Below, piece by piece: positions 21,318 to 33,619 of a DNA stretch of 64,000 nucleotides. Positions within the stretch are counted from its first letter, which is position 1. Each line of letters starts with the position of its first letter. Below the pieces are notes generated by a model. The model did no database searches and was not told where the DNA came from. It saw nothing but the letters and a program-made list of their open reading frames with translations. Source of the stretch: Antilocapra americana (lineage: Eukaryota > Chordata > Mammalia > Artiodactyla > Antilocapridae); assembly GCA_007570785.1 (NCBI GenBank), contig ML660201.1, forward strand, positions 49,198,316 through 49,262,315, read 5' to 3'. The translations under genes were made by a program, and so were the position numbers.

Positions 21318-23175
21318 CAGCTTTAAAAAGAAAAGAAGCAAAATGCAAAGGAGAAAAGGGAAGATATACCCATTTGAATGCAGAGTTCCAGAGAATAGCA
21401 AGGAGAGATAAGAAAGCCTTCCTCAGTAATCCGTGCAAAGAAACAGAGGAAAACAATAGAAAAGGAAAAACTAGAGATCTCTTCAAGAAAATTAGAGATA
21501 GCAAAGGAACATTTCACGCAGAGATGGTCACAGTAAAGCACAGAAATGGTAGGGACATAACAGAAGCAGAAGATATTAAGAAGAGGTGGCAAGAATATAC
21601 AGAAGAACTATAAAAAAAGATCTTCATGACCCAGATAATCACGATGGTATGATCACTCACCTAGAGCCAAACATCCTGGAATGCAAAGTCAAGTGGGCCC
21701 TAGGAAGCATCACTACGATCAAAGCTAGTGGAGGTGATGGAATTCCAGTTGAGCTATTTCAAATCCTAAAAGATGATGCTGTGAAAGTGCTGCACTAAAT
21801 ACGCCAGCAAATTTGGAGAACTCAGCAGTGAGTAGCCACAGGACTGGAAAAGGTCAGTTTTCATTCCTATCCCAAAGAAAGGCAATGCCAAAGAATGCTC
21901 AAACTACCGCACAGTTGCACTCATCTCACATGCTAGTAAAGTAATGCTTAAAATTCTCCAAGCCAGGCTTCAAGCAATACGTGCACCATGAACTTCCAGG
22001 TGTTCAAGCTGGATTTAGGAAAGGCAGAGGAACCAGAGATCAGATTGCCAACATCTCCTGGGTCATTGAAAAAGCAAGAGAGTTCCAGAAAAACATCTAT
22101 TTCTGCTTTATTGACTATGCCAAAAACTGTGTGTGGATAACAACAAACTGTGGGAAATTCTTCAAGAGGTGGGAATACCAGACCATCTGACCTGCCTCTT
22201 GAGAAACCTGTATGCAGGTCAGGAAGCAACAATTAGAACTGGACATGGAACAACAGACTGGTTCCAAATTGGGGAAAGAACATGTCAAGGCTGTATATTG
22301 TCACCCTGCTTATTTAACTTATATGCAGAGTACATCATGAGAAATGCTGGACTGGTTGAAGCACAAGCTGGAGTCAAGATTGCCGAGAGTAATATCAATA
22401 ACCTCAGATATGCAGACGACACCACCCTTATGACAGAAAGTGAAGAGGAACTAAAGAGCCTCTTGATGAAAGTGAAAGAGGAGAATTAAAAAAGTTAGCT
22501 TAAAACTCAACATTCAGAAAACTAAGATCATAGCATTTGGTCCCATCACTTCATGGCAAATAGATGGGGAAACAGTGGCTGACTTTATTTTTGGGAGCTC
22601 CAAAATCACTGCAAATGGTGATTGCAGCCATGAAATTAAAAGACGCTTACTCCTTGGAAGAAAAGTTACGACCAATGTAGACAGCATATTATAAAGACAT
22701 TACTTTGCCAACAAAGGTCTGTCTAGTCAAGGCTATGGTTTTTCCAGTAGTCATATATGGATGTGAGAGTTGGACTACAAAGAAAGCTGAGCACCAAAGA
22801 ACTGATGATTTTGAACCGTGGTGTTGGAGAAGACTCTTGAGAGTCCCTTGGACTGCAGGGAGATCCAACCAGTGAATCCTATAGGAAATCAGTCCTGAAT
22901 ATTCATTGGTGGGACTTACGTTGAAGCTGAAACTCCCAATACTTTGCCCACTTGATGCAAAGAACTGACTCATTTGAAAAGACCATGATGTTTGGAAAGA
23001 CTGAAGGCAGGAGGAGAAGGGGACGACAGAGGAGCTGGTTGGATGGCATCACTGACTCAATGCACATGAGTTTGAGTAACTCCAGGAATTGCTGTTGGAC
23101 AGGGAGGCCTGGCATGCTGCAGTCCATAGGGTCACAAAGAGACAGGACTGAGGGACTGAACTGAACTGAACTGAG
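21318..23175 (+). mobile_element. BovB (RTE) LINE, 5'-truncated, with broken reverse transcriptase
   Basis: About 1.86 kb of sense BovB. Broken frames code the second half of the RTE polyprotein. Visible parts are ASGGDGIPVELFQILKDDAV near 21725-21785, QAGFRKGRGTRDQIANISWV near 22010-22070, TCQGCILSPCLFNLYAEYIM near 22280-22340, and the catalytic RYADD box at 22406-22420. Stops and shifts break it, so it is not active. It ends in the simple GAACTGAACTGAACTGA tail typical of BovB. BovB is known as a horizontally acquired family shared by ruminants and squamates. Confidence 0.95.
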
Positions 23176-24490
23176 GAAGTTAGCCTGGCTCTCTCCAAGC
23201 AGAATGGAACCTTGGTTAAGTAAGTAGGGAAAATATTTCGAGCTCCTCAGGTTCGGGAGGAGACATTTTTGTTGCATATACAACAGAATTATCTTTCAGA
23301 TCTTTTTTGTTGACTCAAGTGTATTTCAGAGAAGAAATTGAAAAGGTGGAGAAAAGCAGGTAGAAGGGGATCATTTACAAGGGGCCCTGGGGACATGGGA
23401 AGTGGAAAATGGAGTGGAATTTTGAGGGGAGGAGATGTGCAGTCATGAATAAAATGAGTGTGGAGTGGTGGCCGTCAGGCTCCTTCTACTGGAAAAGGTA
23501 CCCGGAGCCAGCTCCCACGTGACTTCTAAAGGGACCATTCACTGGAATCCTGCATCTGTGCCTTAAAGCTGCATAGAGGATCCTGCCGTGAAACCAAGTG
23601 GAAGAGTCCAGCAGTGCTCCTGAAACCGTGACATCTCTACAGGGCCCTGGGGGTCTTGCTGAAACAGAGCTTGGGACTCAGGAGGCCTGGAGCAGGGCCC
23701 AGGAGTCTGCATTCCTCACAGGCTCCCTGGTGGTGCCCCTTCTGGGCCAGTGACCACATTCTGAACACGGACAGGCACGAGAAGTCCAGTATAACTTGAA
23801 ATGTTGAGCTTGTGAAATGAAGCATGTGTGTTTTCTGGCAGAGTGAGATTCACAGGGCTTCTCCTGTTATGAAATGAGAGAACAGGCACCAAATAGCGCA
23901 GCAGGACACAGCGAAGCCCCTTAGGGGGCCACTAATCGAGACTGTCGGTGTACTCTGACCCTGGAAAATATTTTCACAGGGCTCTGTCTGTTTTTCTCCA
24001 CCAGATTATGCCTTCTAGTGGGTCCTGCTTGCTTGTTCCTGGCAAAAAATATTTGAGGTGAAGAAATAAATTTAGCCAACAGCAACACAAAGCACGGAAG
24101 GGTTCTTTGCGGCGCTCGGGCCGGTGTTTTCATAGCGCTTGGCTGGATCTTCCTAAGGCAGGTGGTCAGCTGAGTGGTCGTGGGGAGAAACTGCGGTGTT
24201 TTCCAGATAAGCTTGTTTCTTCATCTGTTCCCTCTGACCTGAAAAAAGCCTCTTTGTTCCGTGCAGGCCTTTCTAAACAATGCCCACTCGGTGCTCTTTA
24301 CACACATGAGTTCCTTCAGGCAGCAGCAGGAGCAACGTACAGAAAGCCTTTCAGGGTATTCAGTTCAAACAGTTGGCCTTTGGAAGTGAGCCTGTGGACA
24401 AAAGGACACAGCATATTGAATGTGTTGTTTTCTTGAACCTTACTTTGAGTCTCACAAAGCCCTGAGTTTTGACCACTAGTTAATGGTAAA
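23176..24490. other. Intergenic island, mostly not obviously repetitive
   Basis: About 1.3 kb between BovB copies. The part 23640-23770 resembles a MER5-type hAT transposon (CAGGAGTCTGCATTCCTCAC). The rest has no family I recognise and is a reasonable place for conserved regulatory sequence in the LZTFL1-SLC6A20 interval. Confidence 0.5.
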
Positions 24491-24680
24491 GTTGTTGTTC
24501 AGTCGCTCCGTCATGTCCGACTCTGTGCCACCGCATGCACCGCAGCACACCAGGCTTGGAGCTTGCTCAGACTCAGTGCATTGAGTCGGTGGTGCCATCC
24601 ACCCATCTCATCCTCTGTCATCCCCTTCCCCTCCTGCCTTCAGCCTTTCCCAGCATCAGGGTCTTCAGTAAACGAATAGT
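24491..24680 (-). mobile_element. BovB 3' fragment
   Basis: Antisense BovB 3' end, from TTGTTGTTCAGTCGCTCCGT to TTTCCCAGCATCAGGGTCTT. About 40 bases of the usual order are missing near 24555. Confidence 0.85.
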
Positions 24681-24980
24681 GAAGTACACCAGTTCAGACA
24701 TTTACATTGTGAGTTCCCTATCATTTTAGATTAAGTCTTTGCATTCGAGCCTTAGACGCCTCATTCTCTCGTCTTAAACTGCCATTGAAGCCACCCGTGT
24801 GCCATTAGTGTTTTCCTGTCTCAGCAGAAACAGCACTGGAAACACAGCCACCCCTGCAGCTGCCAGCACAGGCCCAGCTCTGTGTGGTCTCCGGACTTCA
24901 GTCCCAGCCAGCAGTTCTTGAGCATCCTCGGGACTCTGCATCCCTGACATACGCCAGATAGTCTCAGTTTAGCAGAGAAC

Positions 24981-26083
24981 TTCAGTTCGGTTCCATCGCT
25001 CAGTCGTGAACGACTCTTTGCAACCCCAGGGACTGCAGCACACCAGGCCTCCCTCTCCGTCACCAACTCCCGGAGCTTGCTCAAACTCATGTCCACTGAG
25101 TCGGTGATGCCATCCAACCATCTCATCCTCCGTCGTCTCCTTCTGCTCCTGCCTTCAGTCTTTCCCGGCAACAGGGTCTTTGCCAGTGAGTCAGTTCTTC
25201 TCATCAGGTGGCCAAAGTATTGGAGCTTCAGCATCAGTCCTGCCAGTGAATATTCAGGACTCATTTCCTTTAGGATTCACTGGTTGGATCTCCTTGAAGT
25301 CGAAGGGACTTTTGGAGTCTTCTCCAACACCACAGTTCAAAAGCCTCAATTCTTTGGCTCTCAGCTTTCTTTATAGTCCAACTCTCACATCCATACATGA
25401 CTTTTGGAAAAACCATAGCTTTGACTAGATGGACCTGTGTTGGCAAAGTAATATCTCCGCTTTTTAATATGCTGTCTAGCTTGGTCATAGCTTTTCTTCC
25501 AAGGAGCAAGTGTCTTTTAATTTCATGGCTGCAGTCACCATCTGCAGTGATTTTGGGAGCCCAAGAAAATAAAGTCTGTCACAGTTGCCATGAAGTGATG
25601 GGACCAGATGCCATAATCTGAGTTTCTTGAATGTTGAGTTTTAATCCAGCTTTTTTCACTCTCTTCTTTCACTTTCATCAAGAGGCTCTTTAGTTCCTCT
25701 TTGCTTTCTGCCATAAGGGTGTTGTCATCTGCATAGCTGAGGTTACTGATACCTCTCCCGGCAATCTTGATTCCAGCTTGTGCTTCATCCCGTCTAGCAT
25801 TTCTCATGATGTACTCCGCATGTAAGTTAAATAAGCAGAGTGACAGTATACAGCCTTGACGTACAGATTTCTCAGGAGGCAGGTAAGGTGGTCTGGTATT
25901 CACATCTTTTGAAGAATTTTCCACAGTTTGTTGTGATTCACACAGTCAAAGGCTTTGGCATAGTTAATAAAGCAGAAGTAGTTGTTTTTCTGGAACTCTC
26001 TTGCTTTTTCTATGATCCAGTGGATGTTGGCAATTTTATTTCAGGTTCCTCTGCCTTTTCTAAATCCACCTTGAACATCTGGT
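24981..26083 (-). mobile_element. BovB (RTE) LINE fragment on the opposite strand
   Basis: About 1.1 kb of antisense BovB including the 3' end and the reverse transcriptase C-part. On -, a frame at 25535-25924 carries QGCILSLCLFNLHAEYIMRN and the LSYADD box near 25725. An internal deletion joins the part near 25865 to sequence normally further away. It is homologous to, and inverted against, the copy at 21318-23175. Confidence 0.93.
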
Positions 26084-26561
26084 ACTGTCTCCCATTTTGC
26101 AAGTGTAAAATGTAAACACAGGTTATATACTCATTTTTTTCCAAAGTCTGTCAAAAACAAATATAATTAAATGCCTAAGAGTATTTACAGTGATATAATA
26201 TATAGTATTCATGCCATATAAAAACTAAATTAAAAACATTCTCTGCAAGTTATAGGGAGAAAAAAGGTGTTAAATAACCCCCAACCAAACAGTCAGGCAA
26301 ATCCTGAATGTAGAACATTCTGCAATTTAAACAGTCAGTTTGGTCTCTTCAGAAAGTCAGTGTCATGGAATTTAAAAGTTGGGGAAACTGTCCTAAAAGC
26401 CACTCTATTCTTACCAACTGCATACAGTCTGTGACCCTGATTAGATCCTGGAGAGCTGTCCCAAATCATTTGGGACGAACTCCCTGAAATGTTCGCTTTG
26501 CATCCTGTCACCAAGTCTAAAGTTACTCACCTCTGTGGAGCATTTGAAGTCTTCTGCTGTG
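26084..26561. other. Intergenic, unassigned
   Basis: Nearly 480 bases of AT-rich sequence between BovB and Bov-tA. I recognise nothing in it. Confidence 0.6.
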
Positions 26562-26764
26562 CTGTGCTCAGTCAGTCACTCAGCTGTGCCTGCCTCTGCG
26601 ACCCCATGGGCTGTGGCCCACCAGGTTCCTCTCTCCATGGGGTTCTCCAGGCAAGCATACTGGGGTGGGTTGGCGTTTCCTTCTCCAGGGGATCTTCCTG
26701 AACCAGGGTTGTGTCTTCTGGGTCTCCTGCACTGGCAGGCAGATTCTTTACCACTGTACCGACT
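26562..26764 (-). mobile_element. Bov-tA SINE
   Basis: Antisense Bov-tA, with CGACCCCATGGGCTGTGGCC, CTCCAGGCAAGCATACTGG and GCAGATTCTTTACCACTG. The last bases of the head are altered. Confidence 0.88.
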
Positions 26765-27079
26765 CTTCTAAATTACATGCTATTATACTTTTTCAGACCT
26801 AAGTTCTATTAGTTTTTCAAAATCCCCCAAATTAAACAATCCTTTGCAGCGAGCCCTTTGTCATGGATTAAGGGCTCACCATGATGTTCTAGAGCTTCAT
26901 CATGAGCCATCCTGATATATATTTCATTCTTTTTTTTTTTTTAATCCTGCATAAGATTGACTGGACTAAATGAATCTATAGTGGAAAATGCTGAGCTCCT
27001 AGTACTTTTTTTAAGTATGGGTCTTTCTCAGTTTCTTTTCTCATTCTAGAATTCTAAATAAGTGTATACTACTTTATTA

Positions 27080-28090
27080 CCCTGTGTATCTTATCTGTGT
27101 ATCTTCTTCTCGTATATTTTTTACCTGTTTCTGTGCAATATTCCAGAAAATTTCTGACATTTCTTTGAGTTCATCAAATCTCTCTTCAGCTGTGTCTAAT
27201 CCACTTTTAAACCCATTCATTGGGTTTCTGATTTCAGTTATTTTTCATTTCTAAAAGTTTGGCTCTTATTTTAATAATCTATGTCATTTTTCATTCCTTG
27301 TTCTTTGGTTTTTATTTTCTGCTTAATCAGTAATGGAGAGCAGGGTATGGAAATCCCCACCATGATGGCATATATGTCCGTCTCTCCTTGTGGTCGTTCA
27401 GTCGCTCAGTCACGGCGGGCTCTTTGCGACCCCATGGCCTGCAGCACCAGGCTTCCCTGTTCTTCACTCTTGCCCAGAGTTTGCTCAAACTCATGTCCAT
27501 TGAGTCGGTGAGGCCATCCAACCACCTTGTCCTCTGTTGTCCCCTTTTCCTGCCTTCAGTCTTTCCCAGCATCGGGGTCTTCTCCAGTGAGTCGACTCTT
27601 CTCATCACGTGGCCAAAGTATTGGAGCCTCAGCTTCAGCATCAGTCCTTCCCATGAGTATTCAAGGTTGAGTTCCTTTGCTTCCCAGCTTTTGAAGCTAT
27701 ATCTTTCTGGCGATAGATGTTATTTCTATCGTTAATAATACCCTTTAAAGTCTATTTTGTCTGATGTAATATAGCTCTCCTTAGCTTTCTTTTAGATAAT
27801 GTTTCCCTGCTGTTTTCTTTTTTTCATTTTACTGTAAATCTTTCTGTGATCTTCTATTTGATTTTTCTCTTGTGTATAGCATGTAAATGTATGTGTGAAT
27901 TTTTAAATTCTGGTCTTGTAAGTCTCTGTCACTGTACACATTACTGATGACACGAAAGACATGTCCCCACCAATTAATCCAATAAGCCTGCAGTAACTGT
28001 AATACCAGACAGTAATTTAGTATTGAATGTTTCACAGATCATGTGAATCTGAAATTCATTCTGATCCGTTTCCTTTGTATTTCCAAGAAT
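27080..28090 (-). mobile_element. Older L1 fragments flanking a BovB insertion
   Basis: Both flanks (27080-27390 and 27681-28090) read like antisense L1 5' or ORF1/ORF2 start sequence: TTGAGTTCATCAAATCTCTC, GGGTTTCTGATTTCAG, then TTAAAGTCTATTTTGTCTGA. BovB at 27391-27680 lies between them. Confidence 0.6.
27391..27680 (-). mobile_element. BovB 3' fragment nested in L1
   Basis: Antisense BovB 3' end with GGTCGTTCAGTCGCTCAGTC, AACTCATGTCCATTGAGTCG and CATCACGTGGCCAAAGTATT. Confidence 0.88.
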
Positions 28091-28109
28091 TTATGTAAGC
28101 GCTAATGTC

Positions 28110-28231
28110 GTTGCAGCATGCGTACTCTTAGTTCCAGCATGTAGAGTTTAGTTCCCTGACCAGGGATCAAACCCTGGGCCCTCTGCATTGGGAACCACAG
28201 AGTCTTAGCCACTGGACCACCAGGGAAGTCC
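28110..28231 (-). mobile_element. tRNA-derived SINE (CHR type), partial
   Basis: Antisense head and body: TTAGTTCCCTGACCAGGGAT, GCCCTCTGCATTGGGAACCA and CTGGACCACCAGGGAAGTCC. Confidence 0.85.
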
Positions 28232-30325
28232 TTCCTGCTTGAATTTAAAAGGACTCACACACACACCCTTTTTTTTAGTCTCAGGAATTGGAGAGGGTCA
28301 GAAAAGACAAGTTGAGAGTCCTGGTAGAACACTTACATCTCAAAGGCACAGGGGAAAAAGAAACAGGTTCATCTTAGAAGACCAGCTTCTTCTAACTGCA
28401 AATGCAAAAACCCAATTTGGAATATCATAAGAGCCCCATCTTGGCCATTTTCATGGTGGTATACTTCAGTTCTCAAATAGCCAGTTCAGTTTAAACAAAT
28501 CACAGTAATAAACAGTAATATTTAGTAATACATGTCATTCACTCACCTTCACACTTCCAGACAAACTTACCTGTTCTGAATCAGGCTCAAGACCACATTT
28601 ACACTATCAGTTTCTAAGAGTGTCTCAACCACATCTTCAAGTTACCAAGGACTCTAATGGTCAAAACTAGGACTCCTTAACAATTGCCAAAACCAGGGAG
28701 AGAAAATTTGAACGTGTTTGTTAAGACACTCATGCACACCCACAAGATAAAAGCGAAGCCAATTCCAAAAGACTTAGGTTGATACAAAAAGTTAAAAGCC
28801 TACGCATAAGTGATGTCATCCCAGTTTCCTTCCCTTCTACAAAGCAGTTGTAATGGAAAGATGGTGTTACAATCTAATGAACTGTTGAGGGGTGGTTGTT
28901 CTCCAGATCCCAAGGAGTGCTGAGGCTAAGCAGAATTACAATAAAGTACCATTTTTTTCTTTTATGGAAACATAACTGAAGATCTCCCAGTTTTGCAAAA
29001 TACACCGTAGGAAACTCCAAAATGGAATAGAGTTAGGGTTTCCCATTATTCTTGCACACAGCTGGTATTAGTAGAAACAGGCAGATCAGTATCCGATGCC
29101 TCTCAGAGTCACAGTTCCCTAACACAGGAATGGAAAATTCCCAGAGGGGAGTGCAGACAAGCCTTGGTCTGACAGGGATGAGGGGTGCAGCTGCAAGGTG
29201 GGAGACCCCCTTTGGGTTGGTTGGGTGAGGCCACTGGTCGGTGTTTGGGGAACCTCAGTTCTCAGCCTTCTGACTCCAGTCTGAAGTCTGTATGCTCTCC
29301 ACCTGGGTGGGGGGTCTTATTGTCTGCCCAAACACTCAGAGATGGGCGTCAGATTGTTACGTGTGTCCCGTGAGGGGAGCTAGGACAGTGTTTTATCACT
29401 GAATTAATTGGTTTTCCTGCTGAACCATTTGCTTTTCCTTCTTTCTGTGTTCCCTCACTTTCCTAATTAGTAACAGCTTGCGTCTGCTCTTTGGAATTTA
29501 GGGAAGGCCTAGTACTAAAGCCTTTTTCTACAGACAAGAAGCAGGAGACACGGAGGAACTTGTGTACCCAGGAAGGCCTCACAGGACCCTGCTCAGTTTC
29601 ACCGTCTCCTCAGCATCACACACACACATACACATAAGGCCTGTGCACACGTCCAGGCACACGCACATACACATTTAGATACATGTGCACAGGCACTCCC
29701 AGGCATGTGTGCAGACACACAGGCACACACACACAGGCACATGTGCCCACTCAGCCCTGGGGCAGGGGCTCCCTCAGACTCTTTGGAAGACCCTCCTCTT
29801 CACCGCCTGGGTTGGACCATGACCCCAGCAGCTTCAGCACTTCTGCAGAACCTCCTCCTGGTGGCTGCCACACGCCTGTGTGCACTGTGTGTATGTGTGT
29901 GCGTGCCCCACGGGGGAAGGAGCAGGGGCCTCAGACAACAGGGGAGGGAGGCCCATCGGTCATGCAGAGGTTTCACCTCAAGTCCCCAAGCCGGCTCCAG
30001 GCGCACAGTCCCAGGTGGGCAAGAAAGACCTGCATGTCTGAAGAAACCTGCCACACGGGCACTCGGGTCTTGGATGGAATTTATACTGAAGTGCTCAGAT
30101 CCTGCAGCAGGCTTCTCGTGTACCCACAACCTCTGAGAGGTCGACTCTCAGACTGAGACTGAGGCTCTTGACTTGTTGACTGAGACTCTCGAGACAGTTG
30201 ACTCTCAAACTGAGACTCAGCCGAGCGCCTGGCACTGGGGAAAAAAGGGTGACTATGAGACAGGATTCCATCACAGCCCAGAGGGGACGCAGGTATCTTG
30301 CAGTTTTCCTGCCAGGGCGGCACAG
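28232..30325. other. Intergenic island, mostly not obviously repetitive
   Basis: About 2.1 kb without a repeat family I recognise. A CA-rich variable tract lies at 29600-29750 and GC-rich frames without similarity at 29680-30160. It includes the GACTCTCA motif cluster at 30143-30219. It may hold regulatory DNA. Confidence 0.5.
30143..30219 (+). repeat. GACTCTCA/ACTGAGACT motif cluster
   Basis: A 20-base unit at 30143-30162 recurs with few changes at 30200-30219 (57-base period). Between them are GACTGAGACTCTCGAGAC variants. The cluster could fold on itself. Origin unknown. Confidence 0.6.
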
Positions 30326-30328
30326 AAA

Positions 30329-30460
30329 GTGTTGGAAACCAGATACGCACGCAGCCCTGAGGGCAGGGGAGAAGAAGGAGTAGATTCCGCCTGGGGATAG
30401 AGCTGCTGGCGCGTCTGGAAAAGGGTCATACTCCATCTGGGTCGAGAACAATGGACCAGC
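30329..30460 (+). repeat. Direct repeat copy A (possible LTR part)
   Basis: A 132-base segment from GTGTTGGAAACCAGATACGC to AATGGACCAGC matches copy B at 31216-31348 with moderate divergence. An AATAAA at 30514 follows at LTR-like distance. This could be part of an endogenous retrovirus LTR; family not recognised. Confidence 0.55.
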
Positions 30461-31215
30461 TTTTGCTGGGTCAGGGAAGGAGAGCATGTTCCTAGTTGAG
30501 GGAACTGCCCTAAGAATAAAACTTTGCGGCTGTTTGCAGGAGGTGAAGAGTCTAGCCTCTCCTGGAACCTAGGTGAGCAAGGGTCAAATTCCTCAGGGCT
30601 CAATTAAAGAGAAAAAAATTCCCAGAGCCTCACGGACCAGGCTGAGGAGTTTGGACTTTTATCTTGAGGGGAACCGAGAGCCACCGGTGGGATTAAGTAA
30701 CGGTGGGATTAAGTAACAGCGGGATCACTGGGGTGAGCGCGGTACTGAAAGCTGCATGGCTGTGACTTGTGGGGTGAGGATCTAGAATCCTGGCCCTGGG
30801 CTGCGACCTGCACCCACACAGCTGGGAAAGGGCCATCCCCCCGGCCCCACCCTCCTCCAGAAGTCAGATAAGGCGCCAGGCTGGCTTATCCTTCAGGGAG
30901 CGTGTCCTGCGTGAGGTGGCCCCGTGAAACCGGCCAGGCCGGTCCCCCGGAAGGTCTCTTACACATTGCCTGTCGCGGCCCCCCAGGAGCGCTCGGGGTG
31001 GGGCTTAGCTGAGCCGAAAACCCTGCTGCCCCTGGGCCCTGGCCCTTGAGAGCTGAACTGCCCCCTCGGCCCTGCCCCACAGAAGTTGCTTCCCCAGCCC
31101 CGGGTCCTTACACAGTGCTGGGCCAGGGCCTGCGGGCTGGTGAGCACCGCCAGGCACATAGTCGGGAATTGTGTGTGGGAGCTGATTGCTACACACGGTC
31201 ATTATTAAAGACTGA
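30461..31215. other. Sequence between the direct repeats
   Basis: About 755 bases, GC-rich at 30780-31150, with no retroviral gene or other family that I can see. If A and B are LTR pieces, this is not a recognisable provirus interior. Confidence 0.5.
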
Positions 31216-31348
31216 GTGTTAGAAACCAGGTAGGCACCCAGGCTTGAGGGCCAGGGGAAAGGGAGGAATAGATTCTGGCTGGAGATAGACTGCTGAGGTT
31301 TCTTAAAAAGGGTAATAGTCCAGTCTGGGTTGAGGAGAATGGACCAGC
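31216..31348 (+). repeat. Direct repeat copy B (possible LTR part)
   Basis: From GTGTTAGAAACCAGGTAGGC to AATGGACCAGC, the partner of copy A, 888 bases downstream and in the same direction. Flanks after the match differ. Confidence 0.55.
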
Positions 31349-32244
31349 CAACAAATAATTTAGATCAGGAAGTAGTAAATCCTCAAAGCTGACCGCTTCC
31401 TGATTTCTGCACTGTTAGCTGTGTTCTCACTGAGGTTTCTTTGTCCTTGCGTTTGTACGGTGGACATTCATTCGGTTCAATGGTGAGCTATTGCACTTCT
31501 CTCCAGACTCCTTGTTGGGTGACCCCACGCTGGTAGCCGTAGTGAGACATCTACGCCACAGAAGTTGGTTAACCGATGTATCAGCGCTCCTCCTGCAGGG
31601 AGCCAGTGGTTAAACACCCGCCAGCCCACCGCCGCTAATGCCCACCGCAGCTTCGTGGGCCCCATGGAAGCGCACCCCCTTCCTGGGCCTGTTCTGTCCT
31701 CTCCTAGTGGCCACAGCAGCGCAGCGGGTCTTGTCAGGTTACAGTCTTGTCAGATGGGGTTCAGGAAGGTGTGGGGACCTTACCAGACTCCTGAGGATTT
31801 ACTTAGTCCTGTTATGGGGGGTGTCTCCATGCCCACAGCCCTACCCAGGGCCTAACACCATTAACAGGCTCCCACGATGCCTGGCGGTGTGACTAGACAG
31901 AGGTACTGGCGTGATCCCCGGGGTAGGGAATTGAAGAGGGGCCTGGCCTATGTCAAACCAGCCAATGCCGAGCAGCCTCCTATTTCAGGTCATAGGCTGG
32001 GCGTCTCCCTAAGGTGTCCTGTTCCTCAGCCACCGTATAGCCAGCCTCCCTCTGGGAAAACTCATTTATGAGAATAAGAAGCTGCCAAGTGGATGGCTGG
32101 AGACGGCAACGTGCCTTCTTTACCATTCAACAGCATTAAAAGGCCACCCAATCTGTGCGTCACTGAGGCTTATTTTGCCACAGATTTTAATTATCTCATG
32201 ACCCTGGAGTTGAGAGATTTATAAAAATTAAAAAAAAAAAAAGA
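31349..32244. other. Intergenic, unassigned
   Basis: About 900 bases of mixed composition. Open frames at 31560-32070 have no recognised relatives. An A-run near 32230 may be the start of the L1 segment that follows. Confidence 0.5.
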
Positions 32245-33020
32245 CGAACCAAAGGGGAACACTGAAATCAACCATTGGTAAATTAGGACTGTATTAAAAT
32301 TAAGTGTCTATTCATCAGAAGACACCGGTAGAATAAAAAGGGAACTCACTGACTGAGAGAAGAAATCTGTAATACATAAAACTGACAAAGGGCTCATATC
32401 TAGAATATATAAAGAACCATACCCACAAGCCATTTAAAAGTTGGCAGGAGACTTAGACCCTCCAAGAACGGATATGCGAATAACCCCATCAGCCTATGGC
32501 AAGGTATGCAACATGAAGCTTAAACGCCACGGTGAAGGGTCACTGCGCACCCACGAGGCTGGGTAGGCCTTTGAAAACAGCGATAGGCGTCAGGCACAGC
32601 CGCTGTGTACACTGGTGCGACCTCTCTGCAGACGGTTTGGCAGCATCTGCTAAGGGTGCGCACACGCCCACCTCATGGCCCTGAGTCCCAGCAATGAGTG
32701 GATTCAAGCACCCAAGGACTTGCACTAGGTGTCACGAGCACTTGAGTCATCACAGCCACAAACTGGAAACAGCACAAACGTCCATCACCTGTGATGGACC
32801 TACATTCACACCTCGGAATACTAGGCGGCAGGGATAAACGACATTGTCCACTGCCCACTAGAGTGTGAGTAAATCCCACTGAGGAAGCCAGGAAGCAAAG
32901 AGCACATGTTGCGAAAGGTCAATTCTGTAAAGGTCAAAGCAGCTGAAACTGACCCATGGGATAGAAACCAGGGGGGTGGGTTCCTCCGGTGAGGAGGGAG
33001 AGGGGTTGAAAAAAAACTAG
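32245..33020 (+). mobile_element. L1 3'-part fragment
   Basis: Sense L1 ORF2 end and 3' UTR: CATCAGAAGACACCGGTAGA, CATAAAACTGACAAAGGGCT, ATCTAGAATATATAAAGAAC, CACAAACTGGAAACAGC. It is decayed and lies within 2.3 kb of the SLC6A20 start. Confidence 0.8.
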
Positions 33021-33374
33021 AAAGCATTATCTAGAATATGAAGTCTAGAAATTGTCTCCCTGTTGCATTGAGGATTTGTTCTGCCTTGTTTTTTGGAGGT
33101 AGGAAGATTGAGGACAGGTAACATGTCTAAGGAGCCCCTACCTTCCTCACCACACCCCACTTTCTGTTCTGCCACCAGGCAGGGGCAAGTCTAACCAGAG
33201 ACAGGCACAATGGCGATTTCCTTTTGGCATCACATAAGATTTCCACTGGCAAGTCTGCTTTTCGTCTCTTTAATTTTACTTATCAAGTATTTTCTTAAGT
33301 GTTACTGTATACCAAGTGGACTGTTCAAAGTATGTAATTATTAGTGTGTTACCCATTCATTTATTCAGCCTATA

Positions 33375-33592
33375 ATAATGGCTTATTTATTGAGCTCCTA
33401 GTATGTGCCAGATAGTAAGCTAAATTGTTAATTCTCACATGAACCCATGGAAAGGGGAATATATTTGTTCCAACTATAGATAAGGAAACAGAGGCTCAGA
33501 GAGGTTAAATGCCTTGTTCAAGGTCACACAGCCAAGTCAGTGGCTTTGACTCAGAACTGAGATTCAAAGCCAGATCGTGCATTATTCCAAAG
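33375..33592 (-). mobile_element. MIR SINE
   Basis: Antisense MIR: TATTGAGCTCCTAGTATGTG, AAGGAAACAGAGGCTCAGAG, AGGTTAAATGCCTTGTTCAA and GGTCACACAGCCAAG. Confidence 0.85.
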
Positions 33593-33619
33593 CACCCGAT
33601 TTAGTCTTTGCTAAGGACC

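Noticed and set aside
21266..22489. A possible host reverse-transcriptase gene
   Set aside because: It is a BovB element with stops and frame breaks and the typical BovB tail, not a domesticated gene.
29683..30156. A 157-residue open frame in the intergenic region
   Set aside because: It starts in CA-rich simple sequence, has overlapping frames on both strands and no recognisable domain or splice structure.
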